Assembly: GCA_937901185.1 (NCBI GenBank)
Contig: CALCHR010000187.1
Coordinates: forward strand, 1 to 45,490
DNA from: an uncultured Bacteroidales bacterium
GTDB lineage: Bacteria; Bacteroidota; Bacteroidia; Bacteroidales; Bacteroidaceae
DNA: 45,490 nucleotides
Direction of reading: 5' to 3'
Below the pieces are notes generated by a model that saw nothing but the letters and a program-made list of their open reading frames with translations, ran no database searches and had not been told where the DNA came from. Positions 1 to 9,400 of the stretch are shown here, one piece after another (the first letter of the stretch is position 1; every line of letters starts with the position of its first letter). The position numbers and the translations under genes were made by a program.

Positions 1-30
1 TTGCCGAGAACTTGATGGGACGAGAGAAGT

Positions 31-175
31 AAAATTCAAAATTAAGAATTCAAAATTCAAAATTTGCTGACGCATGTGTATTTGTATCATCGCAGTAAAA
101 GTTTTTCGGACTAAACCTTCAATTACATTTCAGCGTCAAATAAAATCTCAATTTTGAATTTTGAATTTTGAATTG
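31..175. repeat. AT-rich inverted repeat upstream of the U32 gene
   Basis: The left arm (31-65) is built from repeated AATTCAAA-type units. The right arm (149-175) carries the reverse complement as repeated TTTTGAATT units. The two could fold back over a loop of about 80 bases. No convincing gene lies in 1-412; the only long reading frame is antisense to the real gene. The origin is unknown; it may be a remnant of a small dispersed intergenic element. Confidence 0.6.
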
Positions 176-176
176 C

Positions 177-403
177 AATGGCGCAAGCCATAGGTTGGGA
201 TTACGAAGAGAAAAGTTGTAACGGTAAAATAGCAGAAACGAAATAATCCCGATTACGGTCATTAGTTCCACCTTCGGAGCTTGAGCGACCAAAGCCCCTG
301 CCTGAGGCGGGGGTTGGGGGTGGGTCAGACTTGAATAATGGCGAATGCCATAGGTTGTACGAACGGCTGAAAAATTTGTAACGGTAAAATAGCAGAAACG
401 AAA
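177..403 (+). repeat. Pair of 67-bp imperfect direct repeats, period 160
   Basis: Copy A spans 177-243 and copy B 337-403. Both begin AATGGCG, share CCATAGGTTG, and end with an identical block of 28 bases that starts TTGTAACGGT and ends GAAACGAAA. They differ mainly in the middle. Between them lies a GC-rich stretch (about 293-326) with a short CCCCTGCC / GGCGGGGG hairpin. Copy B ends ten bases before the start codon at 413, so the conserved block could be part of that gene's leader. No standard Bacteroides promoter was recognised here. Confidence 0.7.
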
Positions 404-412
404 ATTAGAAAT

Positions 413-2293
413 ATGACAGTAAAAAGAACAGATATCGAGATTATGGCCCCCGTGGGGTGTATGGAGTCGTTGCACGCGGCCATTGCGGCGGGTGCCGATG
501 CCATCTATTTTGGCGTGGGCGTGTTGAATATGCGTGCCAAGTCGGCGGTGAACTTCACGTTGGACGATTTGGCCAACATCGTGCGTATTGCCCATGAGGC
601 GGGTGTCAAGACCTACCTTACCGTTAATACTATCCTCTATGATAATGAGATGGAGGCGGTGCGTGAGGTTATCGACCGCGCCCTGAAGGAGGGTATCGAT
701 GCCATCATTGCTGCCGATGTGGCCGCCATTATGTATGCCCGCAAGGTGGGTATGGAGGTGCATATCTCTACGCAGTGCAATATCTCCAACATCGAGGCTG
801 TGGAGTTCTACTCGCAGTGGGCCGATGTAGTGGTGCTGGCACGCGAGTTGAGCCTGGAAAATATATCCGCTATTTGCAAGTCGGTCAGTGTGCCCATAGA
901 GGTTTTCGTACATGGTGCTTTATGCGTAAGTTATAGTGGTCGATGCTATGCTTCGTGGCATTGTTTCAAGCGCTCAGCCAATCGCGGAGACTGCGCCCAG
1001 TTTTGTCGCTTACCTTTTGATTTGATAGATGCTGATGGTAAGGTCTTGGAGCGCGACCGCCACTTGTTGTCATTGCGTGACCTTAATAGAAGTGCATCTC
1101 TTGAGCAGTTGCTGGATGCCGGAGTTTCTTCATTTAAGATTGAAGGCCGCCTAAAAGATGTTTCCTATGTGAAAAACATCACGGCCCATTATCGTCAATG
1201 CCTGGACGAAATCCTGCAGCGGCGCCCCGATGAGTTTGAGCGTAGCTCATATGGTGCTACTCGCTTTGATTTCACTCCCAATCCTTTGCGCAGTTTTAAT
1301 CGTGGGTTCACAGAATATTTTTTATACGAGCGGACTCCAGATTTGGCTTCGCTCTCCACTCCCAAATCTGTAGGCGAATATGTGGGAAGAGTCACTGCCG
1401 TAGAAGGGCGTAACCTGATAGTATCTCCGGAAGGAACGGCTCACACAGAGGGATTCCATGCCGGTGATGGCTTATGTTTCTACGATGAAGAGAACAGACT
1501 GAGCGGTTTCCGTGTGAACAACGTAGACGGAAAACGTCTCTGCTTGACGGAGAAATCTCGTGCAGCAGTGGGGCAGTCTCTTTATCGGAATCACGATGCA
1601 GCTTTTGAACGCACCATGTCACGCCCCACAGCAGAGCGCTATATACAAGTAGATGTTGTGCTGAAAGAAACTTCGCAAGGTTATTCTCTTTCTCTCTCAG
1701 ACGAAGCCGGGCGTAGTATTTCCCAGCATTATCCTGTAGAGAAACAAACAGCCTTGAAACCACAACGCGAGCGTATCGTGAAGGAACTGAGCAAACTTGG
1801 TGCCGAGCCTTTTGTTGCAAGGAATGTTTTTGTGGAAAGCGATGGCGAACCTTTCATTCCGGCTTCAACCTTGGCTAATTGGCGTAGAGAATGCGTTCAG
1901 CAACTTTCAGAGCAACCTTTCCCCAATTTATTGCCCGACACTTTGCCTGCTGCTGAGCAAACAACGGCATTGCCTGTTGCTCATGCCGAATATTCTGCCA
2001 ATGTGGCAAACAGCATGGCTCGCAGAGTATGTCAAGAACATGGAGCTATAGAGGTGTCTTCTGCTTATGAACTAAAGGAAAACTCCATTCCTGAATACCT
2101 GATGCGCTGCAAGTATTGTATCCTTTATCAGTTGGGACAGTGTAAACGGGGTAGGAGTAAAATGCAGTTAAATAGAAGGGTTCCATTAGCATTTAAGGAA
2201 CCTTTAAGTCTGCGTACTTCAGATGGTCGCACATTCCCGCTGCATTTTGATTGCCGAGTTTGTGAGATGCTGGTTTGTGTGCCAGAGCAATAA
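413..2293 (+). CDS. rlhA: U32 family protein, RlhA-like 23S rRNA hydroxylase
   Basis: This is a member of the peptidase U32 family. The size (626 residues, against about 650 for Escherichia coli RlhA/YdcP) and two-part build fit RlhA, which hydroxylates a cytidine of 23S rRNA, better than the shorter TrhP. The N-terminal half is a TIM-barrel-like domain starting IMAPVGCMESLHAAI. Around residues 165-200 comes the cysteine-rich U32 signature with SYSGRCYAS and GDCAQFCR. The C-terminus carries more cysteines (CKYC near residue 565 and a final CRVCEMLVC), as expected if an iron-sulfur cluster is bound. The gene stands alone, with a strong terminator just downstream. The family name says peptidase, but RNA modification is the better-supported role. 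The first ~490 bases look more GC-rich than the rest. Confidence 0.85.
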   Translation: MTVKRTDIEIMAPVGCMESLHAAIAAGADAIYFGVGVLNMRAKSAVNFTLDDLANIVRIAHEAGVKTYLTVNTILYDNEMEAVREVIDRALKEGIDAIIAADVAAIMYARKVGMEVHISTQCNISNIEAVEFYSQWADVVVLARELSLENISAICKSVSVPIEVFVHGALCVSYSGRCYASWHCFKRSANRGDCAQFCRLPFDLIDADGKVLERDRHLLSLRDLNRSASLEQLLDAGVSSFKIEGRLKDVSYVKNITAHYRQCLDEILQRRPDEFERSSYGATRFDFTPNPLRSFNRGFTEYFLYERTPDLASLSTPKSVGEYVGRVTAVEGRNLIVSPEGTAHTEGFHAGDGLCFYDEENRLSGFRVNNVDGKRLCLTEKSRAAVGQSLYRNHDAAFERTMSRPTAERYIQVDVVLKETSQGYSLSLSDEAGRSISQHYPVEKQTALKPQRERIVKELSKLGAEPFVARNVFVESDGEPFIPASTLANWRRECVQQLSEQPFPNLLPDTLPAAEQTTALPVAHAEYSANVANSMARRVCQEHGAIEVSSAYELKENSIPEYLMRCKYCILYQLGQCKRGRSKMQLNRRVPLAFKEPLSLRTSDGRTFPLHFDCRVCEMLVCVPEQ

Positions 2294-2309
2294 TAAAGAG
2301 GTAAAAAAG

Positions 2310-2345
2310 AAGCGGCTTGGCATTGTGATGCTAAGCCGCTTTTGT
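2310..2345 (+). terminator. Intrinsic terminator of the U32 gene
   Basis: A nine-base-pair stem AAGCGGCTT / AAGCCGCTT (2310-2318 with 2333-2341) has an additional GCA/TGC inner pairing. It is followed by TTTGTTTG and sits 16 bases after the stop codon. Confidence 0.85.
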
Positions 2346-2408
2346 TTGTAGAATATAAACCTTAGTAGCAATTGTTTTTTCTTAGATAGCTAAAATATCT
2401 TGTAATAT

Positions 2409-2510
2409 GGCTTGAAACTTTTGTGTCAACCGCTTGAAACTTTTGTGTCAACTGCATGAAACTTTTGTGTCAAGCGCATGAAACTTTTGTGTCAACCGCT
2501 TGAAAAACTC
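2409..2510. repeat. Tandem 22-bp repeat, four full copies plus a partial one
   Basis: Units start at 2409, 2431, 2453 and 2475, with a truncated fifth at 2497. Each contains TGAAACTTTTGTGTCAA, and only the joining bases vary (GGCT, CGCT, TGCA, CGCA). Each unit is itself an imperfect palindrome (TTGAAAC against GTGTCAA). The array lies between two convergent genes, just after the terminator. Exact period and absence of unique spacers argue against CRISPR. Confidence 0.9.
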
Positions 2511-2565
2511 TTAGCGTAATATCTGTTGATACTGCTTTCTCTTAGAAACTATCTGTATTTATAAG

Positions 2566-3444
2566 CTACCAATAGCAACCGCCTTCTACTTTTTCCCAGC
2601 CTTTGGGCCTATCTTCAATTCTGGGAGAAACCCAATGCTCATTTATAAAAGCAGCATTCTCCCAACGCTTACCTTTGATGCCAAAGAATAGTTGAGTGGC
2701 TCCTCCTATGTGGATAGCTTTCTTTCCTATTTGTTTGATGTGTGCTGCAAGTGGAAAACCATAAGCTCCACATCCAAGAATGGCAATGTCGAAATCCATC
2801 TTGTTGATTTCCTGCTTCATCCAGTCGAGCGCTTCAAACCAGGAGGAAAATTCGCTATGGCCACCAATGCTGTTTACGGCTTTGAGTGTCAGGAGTTTTT
2901 CAAAGGGCGGAAGTACATGCCCATTCCCCCAGATGAGCGTACGTTTGTTGTCATATTGCTCCCTGATAAGTTCGGCGAAGGGACTAATTACCAATACTTT
3001 TTTTCCTTCAAGAACATAGTGCCAACTACCGTTTTCGTCGATAGGGCCAAGTTCGGATAAGGGGATACGTATGGCGTGTTTGAGTTGCTTGCGGAATAAA
3101 GATTCCTCAATACGCCATGAAGCCAACACGTCGCATTGCTTCATGGATGCAATCATCAAGTCTTTGAAAAGTGATAGGGTTTGAGAATTGACAGGAAAGA
3201 AACCTGCATTATTCTCTATATGATTCCAAGTTCTCTTTCTTAAAATTTGTGAAAATAGGGGGGGTAAAATGCTGTTGACAACAGCTTGAATCTCTGCACT
3301 ACCAAAGCGACCAATCATACAGGGGTGGGGCGAGGATAAAAATTGGGCAATGCATTGTTGAGACTCATCGCGTCCAAGAGGTCTGGGAAGAACATATTGG
3401 CGCACGATGGCAATTCCTCTGCGGATAAGCTGATGTGTATTCAT
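2566..3444 (-). CDS. GT-D-like putative glycosyltransferase
   Basis: This is a 292-residue soluble protein without a signal peptide. The motifs MIGRFGSAE (about residues 43-51) and, near the C-terminus, GCGAYGFPLA followed by GGATQLFFGIKGKRW resemble the GT-D/DUF1792-type domain found in proteins of surface-glycan loci. The second motif would suit binding of a sugar-nucleotide phosphate. The start codon lies only six bases after the sprA stop codon on the same strand, so the two are almost certainly cotranscribed. Its substrate cannot be read from the sequence. Glycosyltransferase is the best guess; a nucleotide-binding protein of unknown activity is the alternative. Confidence 0.55.
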   Translation of the reverse strand: MNTHQLIRRGIAIVRQYVLPRPLGRDESQQCIAQFLSSPHPCMIGRFGSAEIQAVVNSILPPLFSQILRKRTWNHIENNAGFFPVNSQTLSLFKDLMIASMKQCDVLASWRIEESLFRKQLKHAIRIPLSELGPIDENGSWHYVLEGKKVLVISPFAELIREQYDNKRTLIWGNGHVLPPFEKLLTLKAVNSIGGHSEFSSWFEALDWMKQEINKMDFDIAILGCGAYGFPLAAHIKQIGKKAIHIGGATQLFFGIKGKRWENAAFINEHWVSPRIEDRPKGWEKVEGGCYW

Positions 3445-3450
3445 ATAGGA

Positions 3451-6400
3451 TTATCTGTTAAGCATGAATTTAAGACTGACGCCAAAGTCCTGTGTGGTGA
3501 TGGGGTAGGAACTTGAAGTGAGCAACGGCGTATTCTTCTGCCGGTCATAGTAGGCAGTGATGGTTAGGTATTTACTGAGTGTGTAGTCTGCAGAGAACGA
3601 CACTTGAATGGCTTTATTACCACTTGTTGCCTGGGTGATACTTGTGAGAATATCGCGATTGAGGGCACTTTGGTTTCTGATGGAGAAGTCCAAGCGTATG
3701 TTAAGGTCATTGCTAAATCCTTTACTGTTGCTCTTTCCCTTTTGACTGCTTGAAGAGTTGCTGCCACTCTTTGACTTCTTCACCTTCTTCTTTGGGGCAA
3801 AGAGGTTGAGGTCATTTATCTTGTAGCCCACTCCGAAGACAATGTCGTCAGAGCGTGTTTCGTTAATCTGTTGGGAGGTCATACTAAGAGTAAGTACACG
3901 GGTCTTTCGGTATTCAACTTTGGCCGTCAGGTTGTTGTTGAATGTCATATCTATTCCAATGAGCGGAGAAAAAGATTCGTTGATGCTGACGGTAGAGATG
4001 TCGTACATACAACTCGGAACAGGATTGCCGGTAGCAACGTCTTGTACGAATCCAAAGCCGTTCATGTATTCCATGTAACTGCTAAATGTATTATAAGAGC
4101 CTATGGAGTAGATACTCTTATAGCCGTGGTTGATGTTGAAACTCTTGAAGACTTTTTTCATTCTCTTGAGTTTGGCCAATCCGCTATAGGATACGTTCCA
4201 GTTGGGTAGCAAGCGCGTCAGAGCCGGGAAAATGTCTAAAGAATTGCTGCTTACGCAGTAGGTGTTGAGGAATGCAGGTATCATTACCTCAGCAGAATAC
4301 TTGTTGACAGTTCCATTTGCTGGATCAAAAGGTTGTCCGCTTAAAGCTGTACCCTTGGGATAAGTAGCTCCGGCATACATTTTCTCTATTCGTTGCTGAT
4401 ACTTATCTAAGGAGGCTACAAATTTATTGAAACTCTTACTCTTATATCCATTGTCGGCATTACCGCCTTTCTCAAAAGCTGTTTTGATACTGATGGTGGT
4501 CATTGTGAAACTACCACTTTGTGTTGTAGGCATTCCGGCAAACATGTATTGTATACTCTTCGCTTTGCTGACATTGCGGCTGGCTGTTAAATCTATCTTG
4601 AAATTCCTGACAGGTTCTATGGTTGCTTTAATCTGTAATTCTTCAGCCAGATTGGTTGTAGCCGGAGTTATAACACTATCACTTTGTTGCAACCATCCTT
4701 TTTGGGCAGCGCGATGTATGTAATCTTCTCCTGCAAATCCAAAAGCAAAGTCCAAACCAGGCTGAAGACCACTGCTATTGCGTTGGCCGAAATAATCGCC
4801 TATTGTTGGCAAGAAACCGGGAATTGTCATGTTCATAGAGTTGCGATAAGAGATACTAATATTGCGAATACTCATAAGGCCACGGGCGGTGTATTCCAGA
4901 GCTTTGTACCATCCTTGCTCCTCTTTTCGTTTTTGTGGTGCAACGGTAAGTTTTACTTTTGTAGTATCTTGAGTGGTAATTAAGATGTTGTTATTATCTA
5001 TTACCTTAAATCGGATAGGGTATTTCTTGCCATCTTCTCTGATTGCGACAACTCTAACACGCTTGCTTTTTTGGTTGTGAGTCACCTTGACCGTGGTATC
5101 GGGACGAAGCTGTATTTCCTTAGTGAAATTCTTATTCTCTTTTTTCTTATTCTTTCCACTACTGCTGTTTGTGGCAAATTTTCTATTAACTTTCTTAAGG
5201 AACGGAGAATGGTTGTAAAGTGTCTCAAGATTGATACGCGCATTGCCGTTTATTGTACGGGAGTTTGCAATTGTATTTCCCATAGAGGTTCCATCGGTCA
5301 GGTCTGCTCCTCTTGTCCAGTTGTATGTTGCTGAATATTTTACGTCGCTAGTAAACCAATCAAACAAAGGTATCTTGTTAAGAGGAAGTTTCCAAGATAC
5401 GTCAAAGTTTTGTTGATAGGTTAGGGGTGTTCCAAGATGCTTGATGCTATTCCAGATAGAATCTTTCCATGCATCATATTGTGTTGGATAGAGATCCTTG
5501 TTTACTGCAGTATAAGGTTGTTCTATTTCAGCATTAGTTCCGGAACTGAAATTCATATGTAAATTTTTTGTGAGGTCCCAACGAAGAGTAAAACTTCTGT
5601 TCCAAAGGAAGTCGCTGGACCATGTGAGTGGAATTGTTTTGTTGTCAAGATTTTCCATATCTCTTTCTTGCAACTCATAATAATTCCTGACAATGTCGGA
5701 GTTGAATCCAATATTTTGTGGTAAATAATTGAAATTCTGCTCCTTAATTATCTTTAGCCACTTGCTTTTGCTTTTTATTTTTTTGAAAGGCTCAAGCGTC
5801 TTGTAGTTAGGACTATAGTTATAATTGAAAGTCCATTTCCAGTTCTGGTCTTTTTCCCATGCCGTAGTTTCTCCTGTAGTATGTCGACTACTTTGTGCAT
5901 AGCCGATTGTAAAGTTTGAGGGGTCGTATGGCATGGGGTGGCGCTTGGTTGATATGTTAAAACGAGCTCCTGTGATACTAAAGTTTTTGTTTATCACAAC
6001 TTTCTCAGCGATACTCTTAAGCGAGTCGCGTTCGTGCTCATTGGCCATGGCATCAAGAGCATCACGAAGTTCCATATCAGTATCCAAAGGATTATAGCGT
6101 GGCACGGTACGTTCTTTGCTATAAGAATAATAGATTGGAGCCTGCAGCTTGGCTTTCTCTGGTAGGAATTTTCCTAATTCAAGATTTGTGGTAATGCTAT
6201 ATTGATAGAGATTATCATCTCGGCGTTGTGATACACTTTCTTCTAATCCACCAAAACCATCGGTCTCAATATGTCCGGATAGATTGATTGTTGCTACATC
6301 TGAAAGTTGTAGGTTCAAACTGCTCTTAGCGGCCCAACCGCCTTTGTTGGAAAATTGTTGCAGACGTAATTCATTAGCCCAGACCTCTACACTTTTTACA

Positions 6401-9400
6401 GAACGCGAGTTGTTACGTACGCCAATCATGATGGTACGGATTTCTCCTAAAGAAGGATTACCCATTACGCTTATCTTATTATTAGGCTTTTCAGGGTCAT
6501 ATTCGGAGTAGAGTTCGACATAACTTGCCAGACCTAAAGCTTTTTGTTTGTTACGGTTCTTCTTTGTGGCTGTTAGGATAGACAAATCAATATCAAGCAT
6601 ATTGGCTTCAGGCCAAACGGCTCTAGCACCTGCATCTGATTGTGCATATTTACCTTCAGGTGTGACAGTCAAAGGAATTTCGTATTCATAGAAATTATTT
6701 TTGTAATCAGAGCCAAGACGTATGAATAAACTTGTCTGACCATCTTCGAGGGTGTTGTCCTCAGGAAGACTATTGGCATGTGCAAACATTTGCAAATGTT
6801 TGTATCGTCTTAAGTCTAAAGAGGTATTCTTATAAACGGCACGAGCATCTCCAGAAGCTAAGTTCTTCACGGTAAGAGATAGCGCCTGTTCATTGTTTTG
6901 TAGAACTTGGCTTTGTCCTGGGTCTATAACTCGGCTAATTCCTGGTGGAATTACATAGTTTACAGGAATCTTTTCATTGTTCTCTTCAAAATTCACTGCG
7001 GATATGCTCATCGAACCACTAACATCCGGAGATTTTCCGGCATAAAGGGCCTGCTCATAACCTCTCCACTCTCCATGAACTAAATCAAGGGTAGCTAGGC
7101 GTAAAACCACAGGATTTTGAAAGCCTGTCATAAACATACGCATGAAACGGATGCTACTGAAGTCATTGATGCCACCTTCACGCTTTTCATATTGATCAAC
7201 AGGTATTCGGAATAGATACCAGGTAACATCTTTCCAGTTTCCATCGCGGGTTTTTATTCTTGTGTTACGTTGGTCTACTATAAAATTCTGTCCTACGCTT
7301 AGGTACTCTGGAGCTATGCGTACACGATATTGGTAATATTTTTCGTATTCGTTAAGTGTGTAGTCTTGGTTGATATCTTCTACATCAGGTGTGGTCTTAT
7401 AGGCTGTACTATAGCTTTCAGGTGAACGATCTGCACTAGCGGAGTTCCCATTAGGATTGTTGATATATTTATATCTGTTTAATATAGATGTCTGATTTGC
7501 ATCATAATCAGAGCCTCTGAAATAATGGTATTTATCGGCTGAAGGTGATTTAAGAATAGAGTCATATACTTCAGGACGTACTATTCCTTGGATTTGAGCT
7601 AGATAGTTTTGATAAGTAGGGTAGGTAGCTTCTTCTTCGCTAGTCAAACCATTGTAACCGACATCTTGTTTCTCTCTAGAATTGCTTGAGGTATTAAATG
7701 CGTATGTTATACTATTTTGAGTGGGTACTCGTCCCCATATATTTTCTGTATATTGTGAGGGGTCTCCATCGGTAGGCATACCACTTTCATAGAATTTCTT
7801 TCCGTCTTTCAGAACATCTTCGCTAATTTCTCCCAAGTTGAAATATAAATCACCAGATAGGTCTTTCCCATTTTCTCTTGCTTTGATAAATGGGTCCATC
7901 AGCCAAAATTCTATATATTCAATATTAGCAGTTTCAAAGTCGCTAGTTTCCAGTTTACGCATCATACCTCCCCAGCGTTTATGAGGATTTAATAAATGTC
8001 CATCTTGATCTAAGCTGGGATCTAAGTTGTAAGGACCTCTTTCGTTAGGGTAATAAGCCAGGTTCAGAACATTTAGTGTAGCTGATTCTTGATAGTTAAT
8101 CTGTTGGTTGGGGAATAAATCTCGTTTGTAGACTTCCATAACATCGGGGTCTGACAATTGAGCTAAGTCGCCTTTGATATGTCCGGGAGTTAATGAAGAA
8201 GACCTGCGAGTAAATAAAGGGTCAATGTAGTACCAGGCAAGCAAGGCTCTGTTGAAACCATATCGGATATCATTTATGTATTTTGCTTCAGGAAAGAATG
8301 AAGGACAAGAACTGATGGTCCATTCTGAAGGAGTAGATATATCTATATTGCTTTTTGCATTTTCAAAATCATCTACATAAGAAGCATTTCCTTGCGAACC
8401 TTTGTTCTTTCCTGCAATTAGTTGGGCAAATTCTGCTTGGAAGTTAATGCTGGAAGGAGCTGTGCAGTGCAGTAAAGGAAGTTTGTCTAACATGTCTGTA
8501 AGCCATTGACTTTGTTTTTTCCAAGCAACATTAAGTCCCCAGATAGTGTTATTAAGAGGCTCGCTGCCCATAGCCACTTTTGTGGTAAGTGGTTTTTCTC
8601 CTAAATGCATAAAGGTACCACCTATTTGGAAATTTTTACTGAAGTCGTATTGGAAATTAAAACCAACCATGGTCTTTCTTTGCATACCATAGTCTGTATT
8701 ACTTTCCAGGCTTACATTTATAGCAGTACCAGCATCAAGAATACTCTTATTCAGAATTTTTACGATGCCGGAATTGTAGTCTACAGTGTAGTCTGAACCT
8801 TCCATTAAGGTTTGTCCGCCGGCAGTAACTACTACGGAACCTTGGGGTATGTTCATTGCGCCGAGTTGAATCTCATCTCGTTTTGTCGCTTTATATTGTC
8901 CAGTGATAAGGTACTTGTTTTTTTCGGCGATTTGTTTGGCTATTGTTTTTGTAGAATCGTATAGTTCTTGATAAACATATTTTTTTGCGACTTCTTCATC
9001 GCCGATAACCTTTTTGAGATTAGAACCAAAAGGTTCAACTACCGGGAAATAGATACGGCCGCTGGACGCATCTATTGTATAACCTTCTACATAGTCAAAA
9101 TAGCCATTAGGATTTCTTTTGTTATTGTTGTCCAAACGGTCAAGTCCCATTAAAGACAGAATCTTTTTGTTCTTGAGGGAAGGTTCCGGAAGATAAGAAA
9201 GGTAAACGCCGGTAGTGTCGCTAAGCAATTTGATATCAAGGCGAAATTTTTCTTTTTGTATAGAGGTGGCGCCTAGCGCATAGACGTTTTTCATCATCAA
9301 GTCCCAGTTGCCCATTTGTGGATTGCAGGCTGTATTTTTTAGAGTCTTGACAAATAAAGCTTCTTTGTTATCCTTTCTGTCGGTAGAAAATTCACCGACT

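Noticed and set aside
293..326. Terminator in the GC-rich stretch upstream of the U32 gene
   Set aside because: The CCCCTGCC / GGCGGGGG stem is followed by G-rich sequence on one strand and no clear T run on the other.
119..913. 264-residue reading frame on the minus strand
   Set aside because: It is antisense to the start of the conserved U32 gene and has no recognisable domain; His-rich content is typical of a shadow frame.
2409..2510. Small CRISPR array
   Set aside because: The period is 22 bases with no room for spacers; units follow each other directly.
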